NCBI GenBank assembly: GCA_947474875.1
Contig: CANJKY010000019.1
Location: 1-13,657, forward strand
Length of the DNA stretch: 13,657 bases
Source: Gemmataceae bacterium
GTDB taxonomy: Bacteria > Planctomycetota > Planctomycetia > Gemmatales > Gemmataceae
Direction: 5' to 3'
Below are positions 1-6,036 of the stretch, in pieces. A program made the position numbers and the translations under genes. The notes beneath the pieces were generated by a model. That model ran no database searches. It was given only the letters and a program-made list of their open reading frames with translations, and had not been told where the DNA came from. The stretch's first letter is position 1, and the number at the start of each line of letters is the position of its first letter.

Positions 1-1
1 C

Positions 2-154
2 GCCCCCCGCTCAGGGAAGACGGAAAAGGCACAGCAGCCCGTTGCCCCTCGCGGGTTCCCGTGGACCCGCTTCCTCCCCCTGCTCGTCGTCCTTCTCTTC
101 GTCCCGATTGCGGTTGCGGCCGATACGCCGAATCCGCTCACCGACCCGAAGTTG
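2..154 (+). pseudogene. Possible remnant of a secreted or membrane protein N-terminus
   Basis: One plus-strand frame (codons in phase with position 50) is open from the window edge. At about 68-124 it encodes a hydrophobic run RFLPLLVVLLFVPIAVAA, followed by DTPNPLTDPK, which looks like a signal peptide or membrane helix with a mature start. Third codon positions are mostly G or C, as in the real genes here. Past about 155 the same frame stays open to 463, but the peptide turns into Arg/Gly/Gln/His-rich text typical of an antisense shadow of the converging membrane-protein gene. I infer a gene whose 3' part is missing or frameshifted. It could also be chance, and no start codon can be fixed because the window begins here. 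Confidence 0.3.
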
Positions 155-919
155 TCACCCCAGATCGAGGGCGGCCCAGGCGCGGTGGCGGGCGGCGGTC
201 GGGCCGGTCTTCCACGCGAACCCCAGCAGCAGCAGCGGCACCGCCAGGTGGTACACGGCCGACAGCATCACCGCCCGCGGGGTGGTCAGTTCGGCCGCCA
301 CCTCGCCCATCCCGGGCACGCCGAGCCAGTAGATCGCCGTGCCAGTCAGTGGCACCACCAGGAAGGCCAGCGCCGCGAACCCGACCGCCCGTCGCCACGA
401 CCGCGGAGTGGCGGATGTGCCGTGCAGGGAGTCGCGGATGCGGACGAACAGCAGGGTGAGTAGGAACACTGCGAGCGGGGCGAACACCAGCAGGGCGCCG
501 AACATCCGCAGCAGTTGCCCGGCCGTGGGGATGGAGCCGTCGTCCGGCCGGCGGACGGCGGTGGCCGTCAGGGTGAGGAGCAGCCACCCGACGATGAGAG
601 CCGCCACCAGTCCGGCCGCCCGGCCGGCCGTCCACACCGAGGGTTCGCCCGGCCGCCCGCCGAACAGCCGGTTGACCCGCCCGTCCAACCGCTCGCGGAA
701 GGACACCGACTGTTGAAGGTCGGCCGTGAGTACAGCCGGGTCGCCGAACCGCCGGACGGCCTCGGCCCGCGCCGCCGGCTCGTCGCTCAGGCGGGTGAGT
801 TCCTCCGCGTACACCCCCTCCAGGTGGGCGAGCAGTTCCTCCCGCATCCGCAACTTCCGCGTCGGCCCGGCCAGCACCGGCCGCACCGCCCGCTCGACCA
901 GCTTCATGAACTCGCTCAT
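155..919 (-). CDS. Four-helix membrane protein with HAAS/permease-prefix-like N-terminus, partner of PadR
   Basis: This 254-residue protein has a helical, charged N-terminal part (about 1-85) of the kind found in proteins encoded beside PadR regulators (HAAS/DUF1700 or permease prefix type). It includes a heptad-like stretch and the RRFGDP motif at 57-61, common to that domain. Four hydrophobic segments follow at about 100-122, 137-160, 178-200 and 215-236, and the C-terminus is short and basic. No ABC-permease FtsX core is present, so it is not a full transporter subunit. The start at 919 is chosen because its ATG overlaps the TGA of the PadR gene (ATGA), which implies translational coupling; upstream in-frame codons are shadow sequence from the PadR gene. 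By context it is probably the membrane target or effector of the PadR repressor. Its actual function is unknown. Confidence 0.8.
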   Translation of the reverse strand: MSEFMKLVERAVRPVLAGPTRKLRMREELLAHLEGVYAEELTRLSDEPAARAEAVRRFGDPAVLTADLQQSVSFRERLDGRVNRLFGGRPGEPSVWTAGRAAGLVAALIVGWLLLTLTATAVRRPDDGSIPTAGQLLRMFGALLVFAPLAVFLLTLLFVRIRDSLHGTSATPRSWRRAVGFAALAFLVVPLTGTAIYWLGVPGMGEVAAELTTPRAVMLSAVYHLAVPLLLLGFAWKTGPTAARHRAWAALDLG

Positions 920-1260
920 GCCGGTGCCCCCAGGATGGTCCCGACGACGTGGACGAACTGCCGCCACTCGACCCGCCCGGCCGCCAGCCGCTTCCCCCCG
1001 CGGACGGTTAACCGGTACACCCGCCGCCGCGGCCCGCGGCGAGGAGCCGATTCGTCCTCCCACGCGCTGGCGATCAGCCCGGCGTCCTCCATCCGGTACA
1101 GGGCCGGGTACAGCGACCCCTCTTTCAGCCGCAGCGCCCCGCTGCCGGCGGCGGTCAGCCGGCGGAGGATCTCGAACCCGTGCGCCGGCTCGGCTTCGAG
1201 AGCGGCCAGCACCATCGTGTCCAGGTGCCCGCGGAGGGCGTCGCCGGTGATGGGTTCCAT
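916..1260 (-). CDS. PadR-family transcriptional regulator
   Basis: This 114-residue protein is a compact PadR winged-helix regulator. The N-terminus LDTMVLAALEAEPAHGFEI (about 13-31) matches the family's first helices. The hallmark block LKEGSLYPALYRMEDAGLI (45-63) contains the G-S-L-Y-P turn of the recognition region, and the wing RRRVYRLTVRGGKRL (78-92) follows. PadR proteins are dimeric repressors that often regulate their own operon and a linked membrane protein. Here the gene overlaps the downstream membrane-protein gene by four bases. The promoter just upstream places the expected transcript start at or next to the ATG, so no Shine-Dalgarno is available. An imperfect palindrome covers the -10 region and suggests autorepression. 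Family assignment is firm; the ligand and the regulon are unknown. Confidence 0.92.
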   Translation of the reverse strand: MEPITGDALRGHLDTMVLAALEAEPAHGFEILRRLTAAGSGALRLKEGSLYPALYRMEDAGLIASAWEDESAPRRGPRRRVYRLTVRGGKRLAAGRVEWRQFVHVVGTILGAPA

Positions 1261-1265
1261 GCCAT

Positions 1266-1286
1266 CTATTTAGTCTGTCTATGTAG
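1266..1286. promoter_or_regulatory. Candidate PadR operator palindrome
   Basis: These 21 bases match their own reverse complement at 15 of 21 positions, with outer arms CTA..TAG and a GNCNGNC-like centre. The dyad overlaps the -10 box and the spacer of the promoter, where a repressor would exclude polymerase. No binding data are implied; it is a positional and symmetry argument. Confidence 0.45.
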
Positions 1287-1295
1287 TTGTGTCAA
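1267..1295 (-). promoter_or_regulatory. Sigma70-type promoter of the padR unit, probably leaderless
   Basis: On the minus strand a perfect TTGACA (1295-1290) and TAAATA (1272-1267) are separated by exactly 17 bases. Only six bases lie between the -10 box and the ATG at 1260, so a normal start about 7 bases downstream would put the first transcribed base at the start codon. Inference from spacing only. Confidence 0.7.
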
Positions 1296-1313
1296 GGTGG
1301 AGTGAAAACGCGG

Positions 1314-1363
1314 ACACGCCGTGTGCCACCCGCGGATTGGTCCGCGGACAGCACACGGCGTGT
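1314..1363 (-). terminator. Compound hairpin downstream of the RRM gene
   Basis: Arms ACACGCCGTGTGC (1314-1326) and GCACACGGCGTGT (1351-1363) are perfect 13-base complements. Inside them sits a second perfect 7-base stem (1330-1336 with 1341-1347) closed by the loop TTGG. Only a cac/aca bulge pair separates the two stems. It begins 24 bases past the RRM stop codon. On the minus strand a short CGTTTTC follows, a weak T-tract. It probably terminates the RRM transcript and insulates the padR promoter. Confidence 0.6.
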
Positions 1364-1387
1364 GTTCGTTCCGATACCGATACCCGG

Positions 1388-1750
1388 TTAGTACCGGCCG
1401 CCACCGCCGCCGTACCCGCCGCCACCGCCGCCGTACCCGCCGCCGCCCCCACGCCGGCCGCCGCCACCGCCGCCGTACCCGCCCCGGCCGCCGCCACCGC
1501 CGCCGCCCTCACGCGGCTTGGCCTCGTTCACCGTCAGCGTGCGGCCGTCCAGTTGGGTGCCGTTCATGCCCTGGATGGCCTCCGCCCCGCCGTCGCTCAT
1601 CTCCACGAAGGCGAACCCCCGCGGGCGGCCGGTGTCCCGGTCCATGATCACTTGCACCTTGGTGACGGTGCCGAACCGGCCGAACGCCTCCCGGAGTGTG
1701 TCTTCGGTCGTCGAGAACGCCATGTTGCCGACGTACAGATTCATAGCCAT
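1388..1750 (-). CDS. RRM-domain RNA-binding protein with glycine-rich tail
   Basis: This 120-residue protein carries a single RNA recognition motif followed by a low-complexity tail. RNP2 is LYVGNM (5-10) and RNP1 is RGFAFVEM (44-51), with the aromatic residues that stack on RNA bases. The domain runs from about 4 to 80 and ends in LTVNEAKPRE. Residues 82-120 are almost entirely Gly with interspersed Tyr and Arg (RGG/YGG-like). Such small RRM proteins occur in cyanobacteria and planctomycetes, where some are cold-induced and act as RNA chaperones; that role is inferred here. The start at 1750 (MAMNLYV) is preferred because AGGA lies seven bases upstream. ATG 1744 (MNLYV) is the alternative. 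The gene appears monocistronic, with its own extended -10 promoter and a strong hairpin after the stop. Confidence 0.9.
   Translation of the reverse strand: MAMNLYVGNMAFSTTEDTLREAFGRFGTVTKVQVIMDRDTGRPRGFAFVEMSDGGAEAIQGMNGTQLDGRTLTVNEAKPREGGGGGGGRGGYGGGGGGRRGGGGGYGGGGGGYGGGGGRY
1391..1506 (-). repeat. GC-rich low-complexity tandem repeats in the RRM gene
   Basis: The codons for the glycine-rich tail form imperfect tandem copies of a GCCGCCACC/GCCGTACC-like unit. The tract encodes Gly runs broken by Tyr or Arg and could expand or contract by slippage. It is coding sequence, not an independent element. Confidence 0.6.
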
Positions 1751-1834
1751 CGAAAAATCCTGCGGACGTGGAGAAGGTGTCCAACCAGTGGCCGACCCCT
1801 TCGGGAGCGGGCGGGCGCCCGCCATCAGGTGGGG

Positions 1835-1843
1835 ATTGTAGCA
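1835..1843 (-). promoter_or_regulatory. Extended -10 promoter of the RRM gene
   Basis: On the minus strand the sequence reads TGCTACAAT, an extended -10 (TGn followed by TACAAT). No good -35 lies 16-18 bases upstream, as is usual for extended -10 promoters. It would give a leader of roughly 80 bases, which contains a GCGGGC/GCCCGC self-complementary element (about 1808-1822) and the AGGA site near the start codon. Confidence 0.5.
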
Positions 1844-1892
1844 AAGGTCTGCTCACCGCCCGAGCCGAAATTTGCAGAAAGTTACTAAAGTT

Positions 1893-4800
1893 TTACCCGC
1901 CCCGCTTGACCACCCGCATCTTCACCTTGTCGGCCACGAACGTTTTCTCGCCGGCGGCCGGGAACCGCACCTTCACCCGCCGCAGGGCGCCGAACCCGCT
2001 CACGTCGGTGATCTGGCCGATGCCGTACTCGTCGTGCTGCACCACCTGGCCGACGGCATACCCGGTGCCGTCGCCGGCCGGGATGGTCGGCTTGACCGGC
2101 GGCAGCCCTCGCCCGCCCCACTGACCGCCGCCGGCCGCGCGGTACCCGCTCCGCCACTCGTCGATGGCGGCGCGGGCGGTGTTCTTCCCGCCGGCGATGT
2201 CCTGCCGCTCCACGTCCGGGGGCAGTTCGTCCAGGAACATGCTCGGGATCTGGTAGGTGATTTGCCCGCGGAACTCCCGCATCCGCGCGTGGCACAGGAA
2301 CAACTCCTTCATCGCCCGCGTCATGCCGACGAAGCACAGCCGCCGCTCCTCCTCCAACTCCTCGTCCTTGCCGCTCTCGATGCTGCGGTTGTGCGGCAGG
2401 ATGCCCTGCTCGCACGCCAGCATGTACACCGCCGGGAACTCCAGCCCCTTGGCCGCGTGCAGGGTCATCACGCTCACGCTGTCCGCCTTCTCGTTGTAGC
2501 TGTCCACGTCCGACGCCAGGGTGATCTGTTCGAGGAAGTCGGCCAGGGTGCGGGTGCTGTCCTCGTCGTGGAACTGCTTGGCGGCGGTGATCATTTCCTC
2601 GATGTTCGCCAGCCGGTCGGCGTCGTCCTCGTCGCCCGTCTCGGCCAGCATCTTGCGGTACCCGGATTTGTCCAGCACCTCGCGGATGACCTCGTGCGGC
2701 GGCAGGTCGATCTTCGCCCGCAGCTCGGTCATCAGGCGGTAGAACTCGCGGAGGCCGGCCGCCGCCTTACCCTTGATCTCCGGGACGCGTGCCACGTTCC
2801 CGCACGCCGCGGTCAGCGTCATCTCGTGCTCGTTCGCCCAGTTCACCAGCCGCTCCAGGCTCACCTTGCCGATGCCGCGGGCCGGCTCGTTCACCGCCCG
2901 CATGAAGCACACCGTGTCCGCCGGGTTGAGCAGCAGCCGCAGGTATGCCAGGATGTCCTTGTTCTCCTTCCGCTCGAAGAACGCCAGCCCCTTCACGATC
3001 TGGAACGGCACCCCGTGCTTGACGAACGCCGACTCCAGGCTGCGGGTGAGGGCGTTGATGCGGAGGAAGATGGCGTGATCGCGGTACCGCAACCGGCCTG
3101 CGTCCACCGCCTGCTTGATGCGGAGGACAGCCCCCTCGGCCTCGTCCAACCCGTTGTCGAAGGTGAGCACCCGCACCGGGTCGCCGGCCGGGTTGGCCGT
3201 CACCAGCGTCTTCTTCTTCCGCTGCTTGTTGTGGTCGATGAGGGTGCTGGCGGCGTGCAGGATGGTCTTGGTGCTGCGGTAGTTCTGCTCCAGGGTGATG
3301 ACGCGGGCGGCCGGGAAGTCCCGCTCGAAGTCCAGGATGTTGCGGATGTCCGACCCCCGCCACTTGTAGATGGAGTTGTGGACGACGACGCCGTTGGCGA
3401 TGAAGTTTCGCGTCTCCGGAATCGATAGGTCGTAGACCGGCCCTGAGTATTCTTCCCACGCCACCGACAGGACGCGGCGTTCTTCGATCCGACCGTTGAT
3501 CTCGACAGGTACGACCATCCCAGGGTGGATGTGTGAGGCCGGGAGGAAGGGGAATGCCTTCGCTTCCGTCAGCCGCGCCCGCGAGATGACATCGAACTCA
3601 TCGTGGGATGCAATCCTCTCAGCGAGAGTCACCGCATCGTCGTACCCTTTGCGCGACGTCTCGATCCGCCAAGTGCCTTTATTGCCGTCACGCACCGGCA
3701 GTCCGGCGGTTGTCACCTTCTCACGCAGCGGCTGACCGGACGTAATGAGTTGCACCCGGTGTTCGTGCCACCGCTCACCCTGCTTCGGCCGCGGGTCGCC
3801 GAAAACGGTGAACTGAATCTGCCGCCGGGCAATGTCGCCCCTGACGACTGCTCCGGGTCGGTGATGTGGGTAACGCAGGTCGATCAGTAAATCGGCCATC
3901 AGCCGCTTCGCCCCCGCCGCAGTGTCGATCTCGACATACAGCCGATCGATCAGCTCCTGATCCCATCCCATGTTCCGCCCGCGGCAGAAGAACACCATCG
4001 TCGGGATGCCGTACCGCACGGAAAACAGGTGTTCGTAGTACCGGGCTTCTTCGCTCGTTTCACAGGTCCGCACCAACCACATGGCGTCCGCTACCTCTTG
4101 GTTCGTGCGAACCTGTAGTCCGGACATGATCACCCCGTCTTTACTCGCCCGGACCCCGCGGGTCGTCCCGAGTCGATACCCCTTCCCGCGTTTCCACATC
4201 AGGTAAACGTGGTGGTAGTCTGGATCAGCCTGGAGCCGGGCGAAGCAGACGTGATTCGGAGTGGCACGGACTGTGATGCCGCCTTCGACCTGAATGCGAA
4301 TGATCCGGCCGGTGTGAGGCGTGACCATCACCTTCTCAACGGGCCGGGGAATCGTTTTCCCCCATCCGCTCGCGGACAGCACCACATCCCCATCCCTCAC
4401 ATCTTCGATACGTTTCGGGCCGGTTGGAGTTTGTACCAGCGTGCCCGGCAGCAGGCACTGGTCCGGGTCGCCGACCACGCACAGGTTGGGGTGGTGCAGG
4501 CTCAACCGGCGGGCGATCTCGTACTGCGCCTGGTTGGTGTCCTGGTACTCGTCGATGAGCACGTACTTGAACCGAGCGTCCAGTTCGGCCCGGAACTCCT
4601 CGTTCAGCTTGAGTGCCAAAGCCGGCAGGTACAGCAGGTCGTCGAAGTCCATGCCGTTGGCGGTGCGGAGCGCCTTCTCGTACAGGGTGTACACCCGCGC
4701 CGCCGTCTGGGTGAAGAAGTCGCGGGCCTGCTGTTCGTACTGCTTCGGGGTTTGCAGCGCGTTCTTCGCCTTGCTGATCGCGCCGGCCAGCCGCTCGGGG

Positions 4801-5210
4801 GTGAACTTCACGTTGTCGATGCCCGACCGGTCGAGCGCGTCCTTCACCAGCCGGTTGCGGTCGTCCACGTCGTAGATGGTGAAGTTGCGGTCGATGTTCA
4901 ACTTGTCCGCGTACTGCCGCAGTAGCCGCGCGCCCAGGCTGTGGAACGTGCTGATCCACACCTTGTTGCCGGGGGCCAGCGCGTCCACCCGCTGCTTCAT
5001 CTCGCCGGCGGCCTTGTTGGTGAACGTGATGGCCAGGATGTTCCACGGCTTCACCCCGCACTGGAGCAGGTGGGCGACGCGGCGGGTGATGACGCGGGTC
5101 TTGCCGGAGCCGGCCCCGGCCAGGATGAGCAGCGGCCCTTCCCCGTGTTCGACCGCCGCCCGCTGGTCCGGGGTGAGGTCCGACAGCAGATCACGGGCGG
5201 GTGACGACAC
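1893..5210 (-). CDS. pcrA: PcrA/UvrD-type superfamily 1A DNA helicase containing an intein
   Basis: The precursor is 1105 residues. Removing the intein (252-612) leaves 744, normal for PcrA/UvrD. The protein is an ATP-driven 3'-5' helicase used in nucleotide excision repair, replication and removal of stalled RNA polymerase. Visible motifs are the Q-motif LTPDQ (12-16), Walker A AGAGSGKT (31-38), Walker B DEYQD (220-224), GDPDQ/SIYKWRGS split by the intein (247-251 and 613-620), LEQNYRST (640-647), TLHAAKG (916-922) and EERRLCFVGMTRA (954-966). The last 58 residues (VGQVVQHDEYGIGQI...) match the Tudor-like C-terminal domain of PcrA that contacts RNA polymerase, which favours PcrA over Rep. 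The GTG at 5210 is chosen because AAGGAG lies seven bases upstream; the frame remains open further upstream but runs through a palindromic repeat. A TACAAT at 5241-5246 is a possible -10. Confidence 0.95.
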   Translation of the reverse strand: MSSPARDLLSDLTPDQRAAVEHGEGPLLILAGAGSGKTRVITRRVAHLLQCGVKPWNILAITFTNKAAGEMKQRVDALAPGNKVWISTFHSLGARLLRQYADKLNIDRNFTIYDVDDRNRLVKDALDRSGIDNVKFTPERLAGAISKAKNALQTPKQYEQQARDFFTQTAARVYTLYEKALRTANGMDFDDLLYLPALALKLNEEFRAELDARFKYVLIDEYQDTNQAQYEIARRLSLHHPNLCVVGDPDQCLLPGTLVQTPTGPKRIEDVRDGDVVLSASGWGKTIPRPVEKVMVTPHTGRIIRIQVEGGITVRATPNHVCFARLQADPDYHHVYLMWKRGKGYRLGTTRGVRASKDGVIMSGLQVRTNQEVADAMWLVRTCETSEEARYYEHLFSVRYGIPTMVFFCRGRNMGWDQELIDRLYVEIDTAAGAKRLMADLLIDLRYPHHRPGAVVRGDIARRQIQFTVFGDPRPKQGERWHEHRVQLITSGQPLREKVTTAGLPVRDGNKGTWRIETSRKGYDDAVTLAERIASHDEFDVISRARLTEAKAFPFLPASHIHPGMVVPVEINGRIEERRVLSVAWEEYSGPVYDLSIPETRNFIANGVVVHNSIYKWRGSDIRNILDFERDFPAARVITLEQNYRSTKTILHAASTLIDHNKQRKKKTLVTANPAGDPVRVLTFDNGLDEAEGAVLRIKQAVDAGRLRYRDHAIFLRINALTRSLESAFVKHGVPFQIVKGLAFFERKENKDILAYLRLLLNPADTVCFMRAVNEPARGIGKVSLERLVNWANEHEMTLTAACGNVARVPEIKGKAAAGLREFYRLMTELRAKIDLPPHEVIREVLDKSGYRKMLAETGDEDDADRLANIEEMITAAKQFHDEDSTRTLADFLEQITLASDVDSYNEKADSVSVMTLHAAKGLEFPAVYMLACEQGILPHNRSIESGKDEELEEERRLCFVGMTRAMKELFLCHARMREFRGQITYQIPSMFLDELPPDVERQDIAGGKNTARAAIDEWRSGYRAAGGGQWGGRGLPPVKPTIPAGDGTGYAVGQVVQHDEYGIGQITDVSGFGALRRVKVRFPAAGEKTFVADKVKMRVVKRGG
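3375..4457 (-). mobile_element. Intein inserted in the helicase GDPDQ/SIY motif
   Basis: A 361-residue in-frame insertion begins with Cys1 (CLLPGTLVQTPTG, block A) and ends with VVVHN, followed by extein Ser as the +1 residue. This fits class 1 splicing. Block B is GGITVRATPNHV (59-70) with T66 and H69. Block F is VYDLSIPETRNFIANG (341-356), and block G ends in His360-Asn361. All splicing residues are present, so the intein should be active. The middle part (about 76-310) shows no clear LAGLIDADG or HNH motif. It contains VYLMWKRGKGYRLG (84-97), an R117...E142 pattern and YPHHRP (196-201), and may be a GIY-YIG-like domain. Two of its 60-base rows counted by hand gave 60-63% G+C against 68% in one flanking row, a small sample hinting at foreign origin. 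I recall a helicase intein catalogued in Gemmata obscuriglobus but cannot confirm it is the same site. Confidence 0.93.
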
Positions 5211-5240
5211 GGGCGGACTCCTTCCGGCAGGGGAATGTGT

Positions 5241-5246
5241 ATTGTA
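5241..5246 (-). promoter_or_regulatory. Possible -10 box of the helicase gene
   Basis: TACAAT on the minus strand lies 30 bases before the GTG start, just after the palindromic element. The matching -35 position falls inside the repeat arm and is a poor match, so the promoter is weak or not real. The Shine-Dalgarno AAGGAG at 5223-5218 follows at proper spacing. Confidence 0.35.
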
Positions 5247-5252
5247 CCGACT

Positions 5253-5324
5253 GCGAACTGCTCTTCGCCGCGACCAGCGGGAGCGGATTCGCGCTCCCGC
5301 TGGTCGCGGCGAAGAGCAGTTCGC
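5253..5324. repeat. 72-base palindromic element with perfect 33-base arms
   Basis: The left arm 5253-5285 and right arm 5292-5324 are exact reverse complements over 33 bases around the loop GATTCG. It lies between the lipoprotein gene and the helicase gene, and its last base is also the final base of the lipoprotein TAG stop. No T-tract follows on either strand, so it is more than a simple intrinsic terminator. A related sequence occurs at 8874-8897 and a weaker one at 5970-6024, which suggests a dispersed REP/MITE-like family. Confidence 0.85.
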
Positions 5325-5773
5325 TACTTCCCAGCCAGCCCACCGGACGGTGGGCTCTTCACCCGACCCATGTCGGCCGGGTTGGGCTGGCTGTACCCGC
5401 CGGGGGCGGGCAGTTCGTTGTCTCGCGGGCTGAAACTGCCGGGCGGGGGGAGCACCGTGCCCGGCCCGCTCGGGTAGATCGGGGTGCCCATGACCGGCCC
5501 GCTGCTCATCCCCATCGGGGCGCCGATCACCGTCCCACCGTAGCTGCCGCCGAGGACGTTGCCGGCGTAGGTGGGGACGCCGCTGGCGCACGGCGCGCAC
5601 GGGTCACTCAGCCGGGGGCCGGTGTCGGGCTTGGCCGGGGCGACATGGGCATTGTCGTCCCGGTCGAAAGCGTGGCGGAGTCGTTTGAACGGTCCCGGAC
5701 GATCGTCACAGGTGCGGCACCCGGCGGCGAGCAGCATCAGGCCGGCGATGGTGAGCTGGAGGAGGCGAGGCAT
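5324..5773 (-). CDS. Small Pro/Gly-rich lipoprotein
   Basis: This 149-residue protein begins MPRLLQLTIAGLMLLAAGC, a type II signal peptide with Cys19 as the lipidation site. The predicted mature protein is attached to a membrane on the outside of the cytoplasm. The rest is low in predicted structure: a charged stretch (about 25-45), a Cys pair DPCAPC (57-62), then Gly/Pro/Ser-rich sequence with repeated GxxxG-like turns to the C-terminus. I do not recognise a family. Short Pro/Gly-rich lipoproteins like this are common in planctomycetes. The gene precedes pcrA by 113 bases on the same strand, but the large palindrome between them probably separates expression. Confidence 0.7.
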   Translation of the reverse strand: MPRLLQLTIAGLMLLAAGCRTCDDRPGPFKRLRHAFDRDDNAHVAPAKPDTGPRLSDPCAPCASGVPTYAGNVLGGSYGGTVIGAPMGMSSGPVMGTPIYPSGPGTVLPPPGSFSPRDNELPAPGGYSQPNPADMGRVKSPPSGGLAGK

Positions 5774-5866
5774 GGCGGCACCGGGCGGGCGGGGTGCGGG
5801 GTGTCAACTTGAATGAATTCTGGAATCCGCGGACGGGGAAGCGAAGGGGAACCCGGAAAGAAAACA

Positions 5867-5890
5867 CCCCGGCGGTAAACTCCGCCGGGG
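5867..5890 (-). terminator. Intrinsic terminator between the S41 protease and lipoprotein genes
   Basis: A perfect 9-base stem (CCCCGGCGG 5867-5875 with CCGCCGGGG 5882-5890) encloses a six-base loop. On the minus strand it is followed by TGTTTTCTTTCC, a good T-rich tail. It lies 147 bases beyond the protease stop codon, so it ends either that transcript or a small transcript starting in between. Confidence 0.75.
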
Positions 5891-5969
5891 CGCATGTGGT
5901 TTAACAGGCCGGGTTTCGTCAGACGGAACAGGTAGTACAACCGGCCGGGTTTAGGCAGATTGCCAGAAT
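5891..5969. other. Intergenic stretch with a duplicated decamer
   Basis: Between the terminator and the hairpin that follows the protease gene there is no open frame of protein-like composition. The decamer GGCCGGGTTT occurs at 5907-5916 and again at 5943-5952. The spacing is 36 bases. I see no tRNA or known RNA fold here. Confidence 0.4.
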
Positions 5970-6024
5970 GCCGCGACCGCCAGGGAGTGGGACGTCGAAG
6001 GCCTTGTTCCCTGCCGGTCGCGGC
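5970..6024. repeat. Imperfect inverted repeat after the S41 gene
   Basis: Arms 5970-5986 and 6008-6024 pair over 17 bases with one mismatch around a 21-base loop. The arm shares GCCGCGACC and a GGGAG end with the large palindrome at 5253-5324. It lies 13 bases beyond the protease stop codon and may stabilise or end that message. Confidence 0.6.
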
Positions 6025-6036
6025 TCGACTATTCGG

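Noticed and set aside
1391..1506. Tandem repeats that might suggest a CRISPR or satellite array
   Set aside because: The units are short, irregular, without unique spacers, and encode the glycine-rich tail of the RRM protein.
1872..3428. Long plus-strand open frame of 518 codons
   Set aside because: It is antisense to pcrA, its peptide is rich in Leu, Val, His, Arg and Ala without any domain, and the minus-strand helicase motifs explain the region.
5211..5600. N-terminal extension of the helicase frame up to 5600
   Set aside because: The added residues are Arg/Pro-rich, pass through the palindrome and the lipoprotein gene, and the GTG at 5210 has a proper Shine-Dalgarno.
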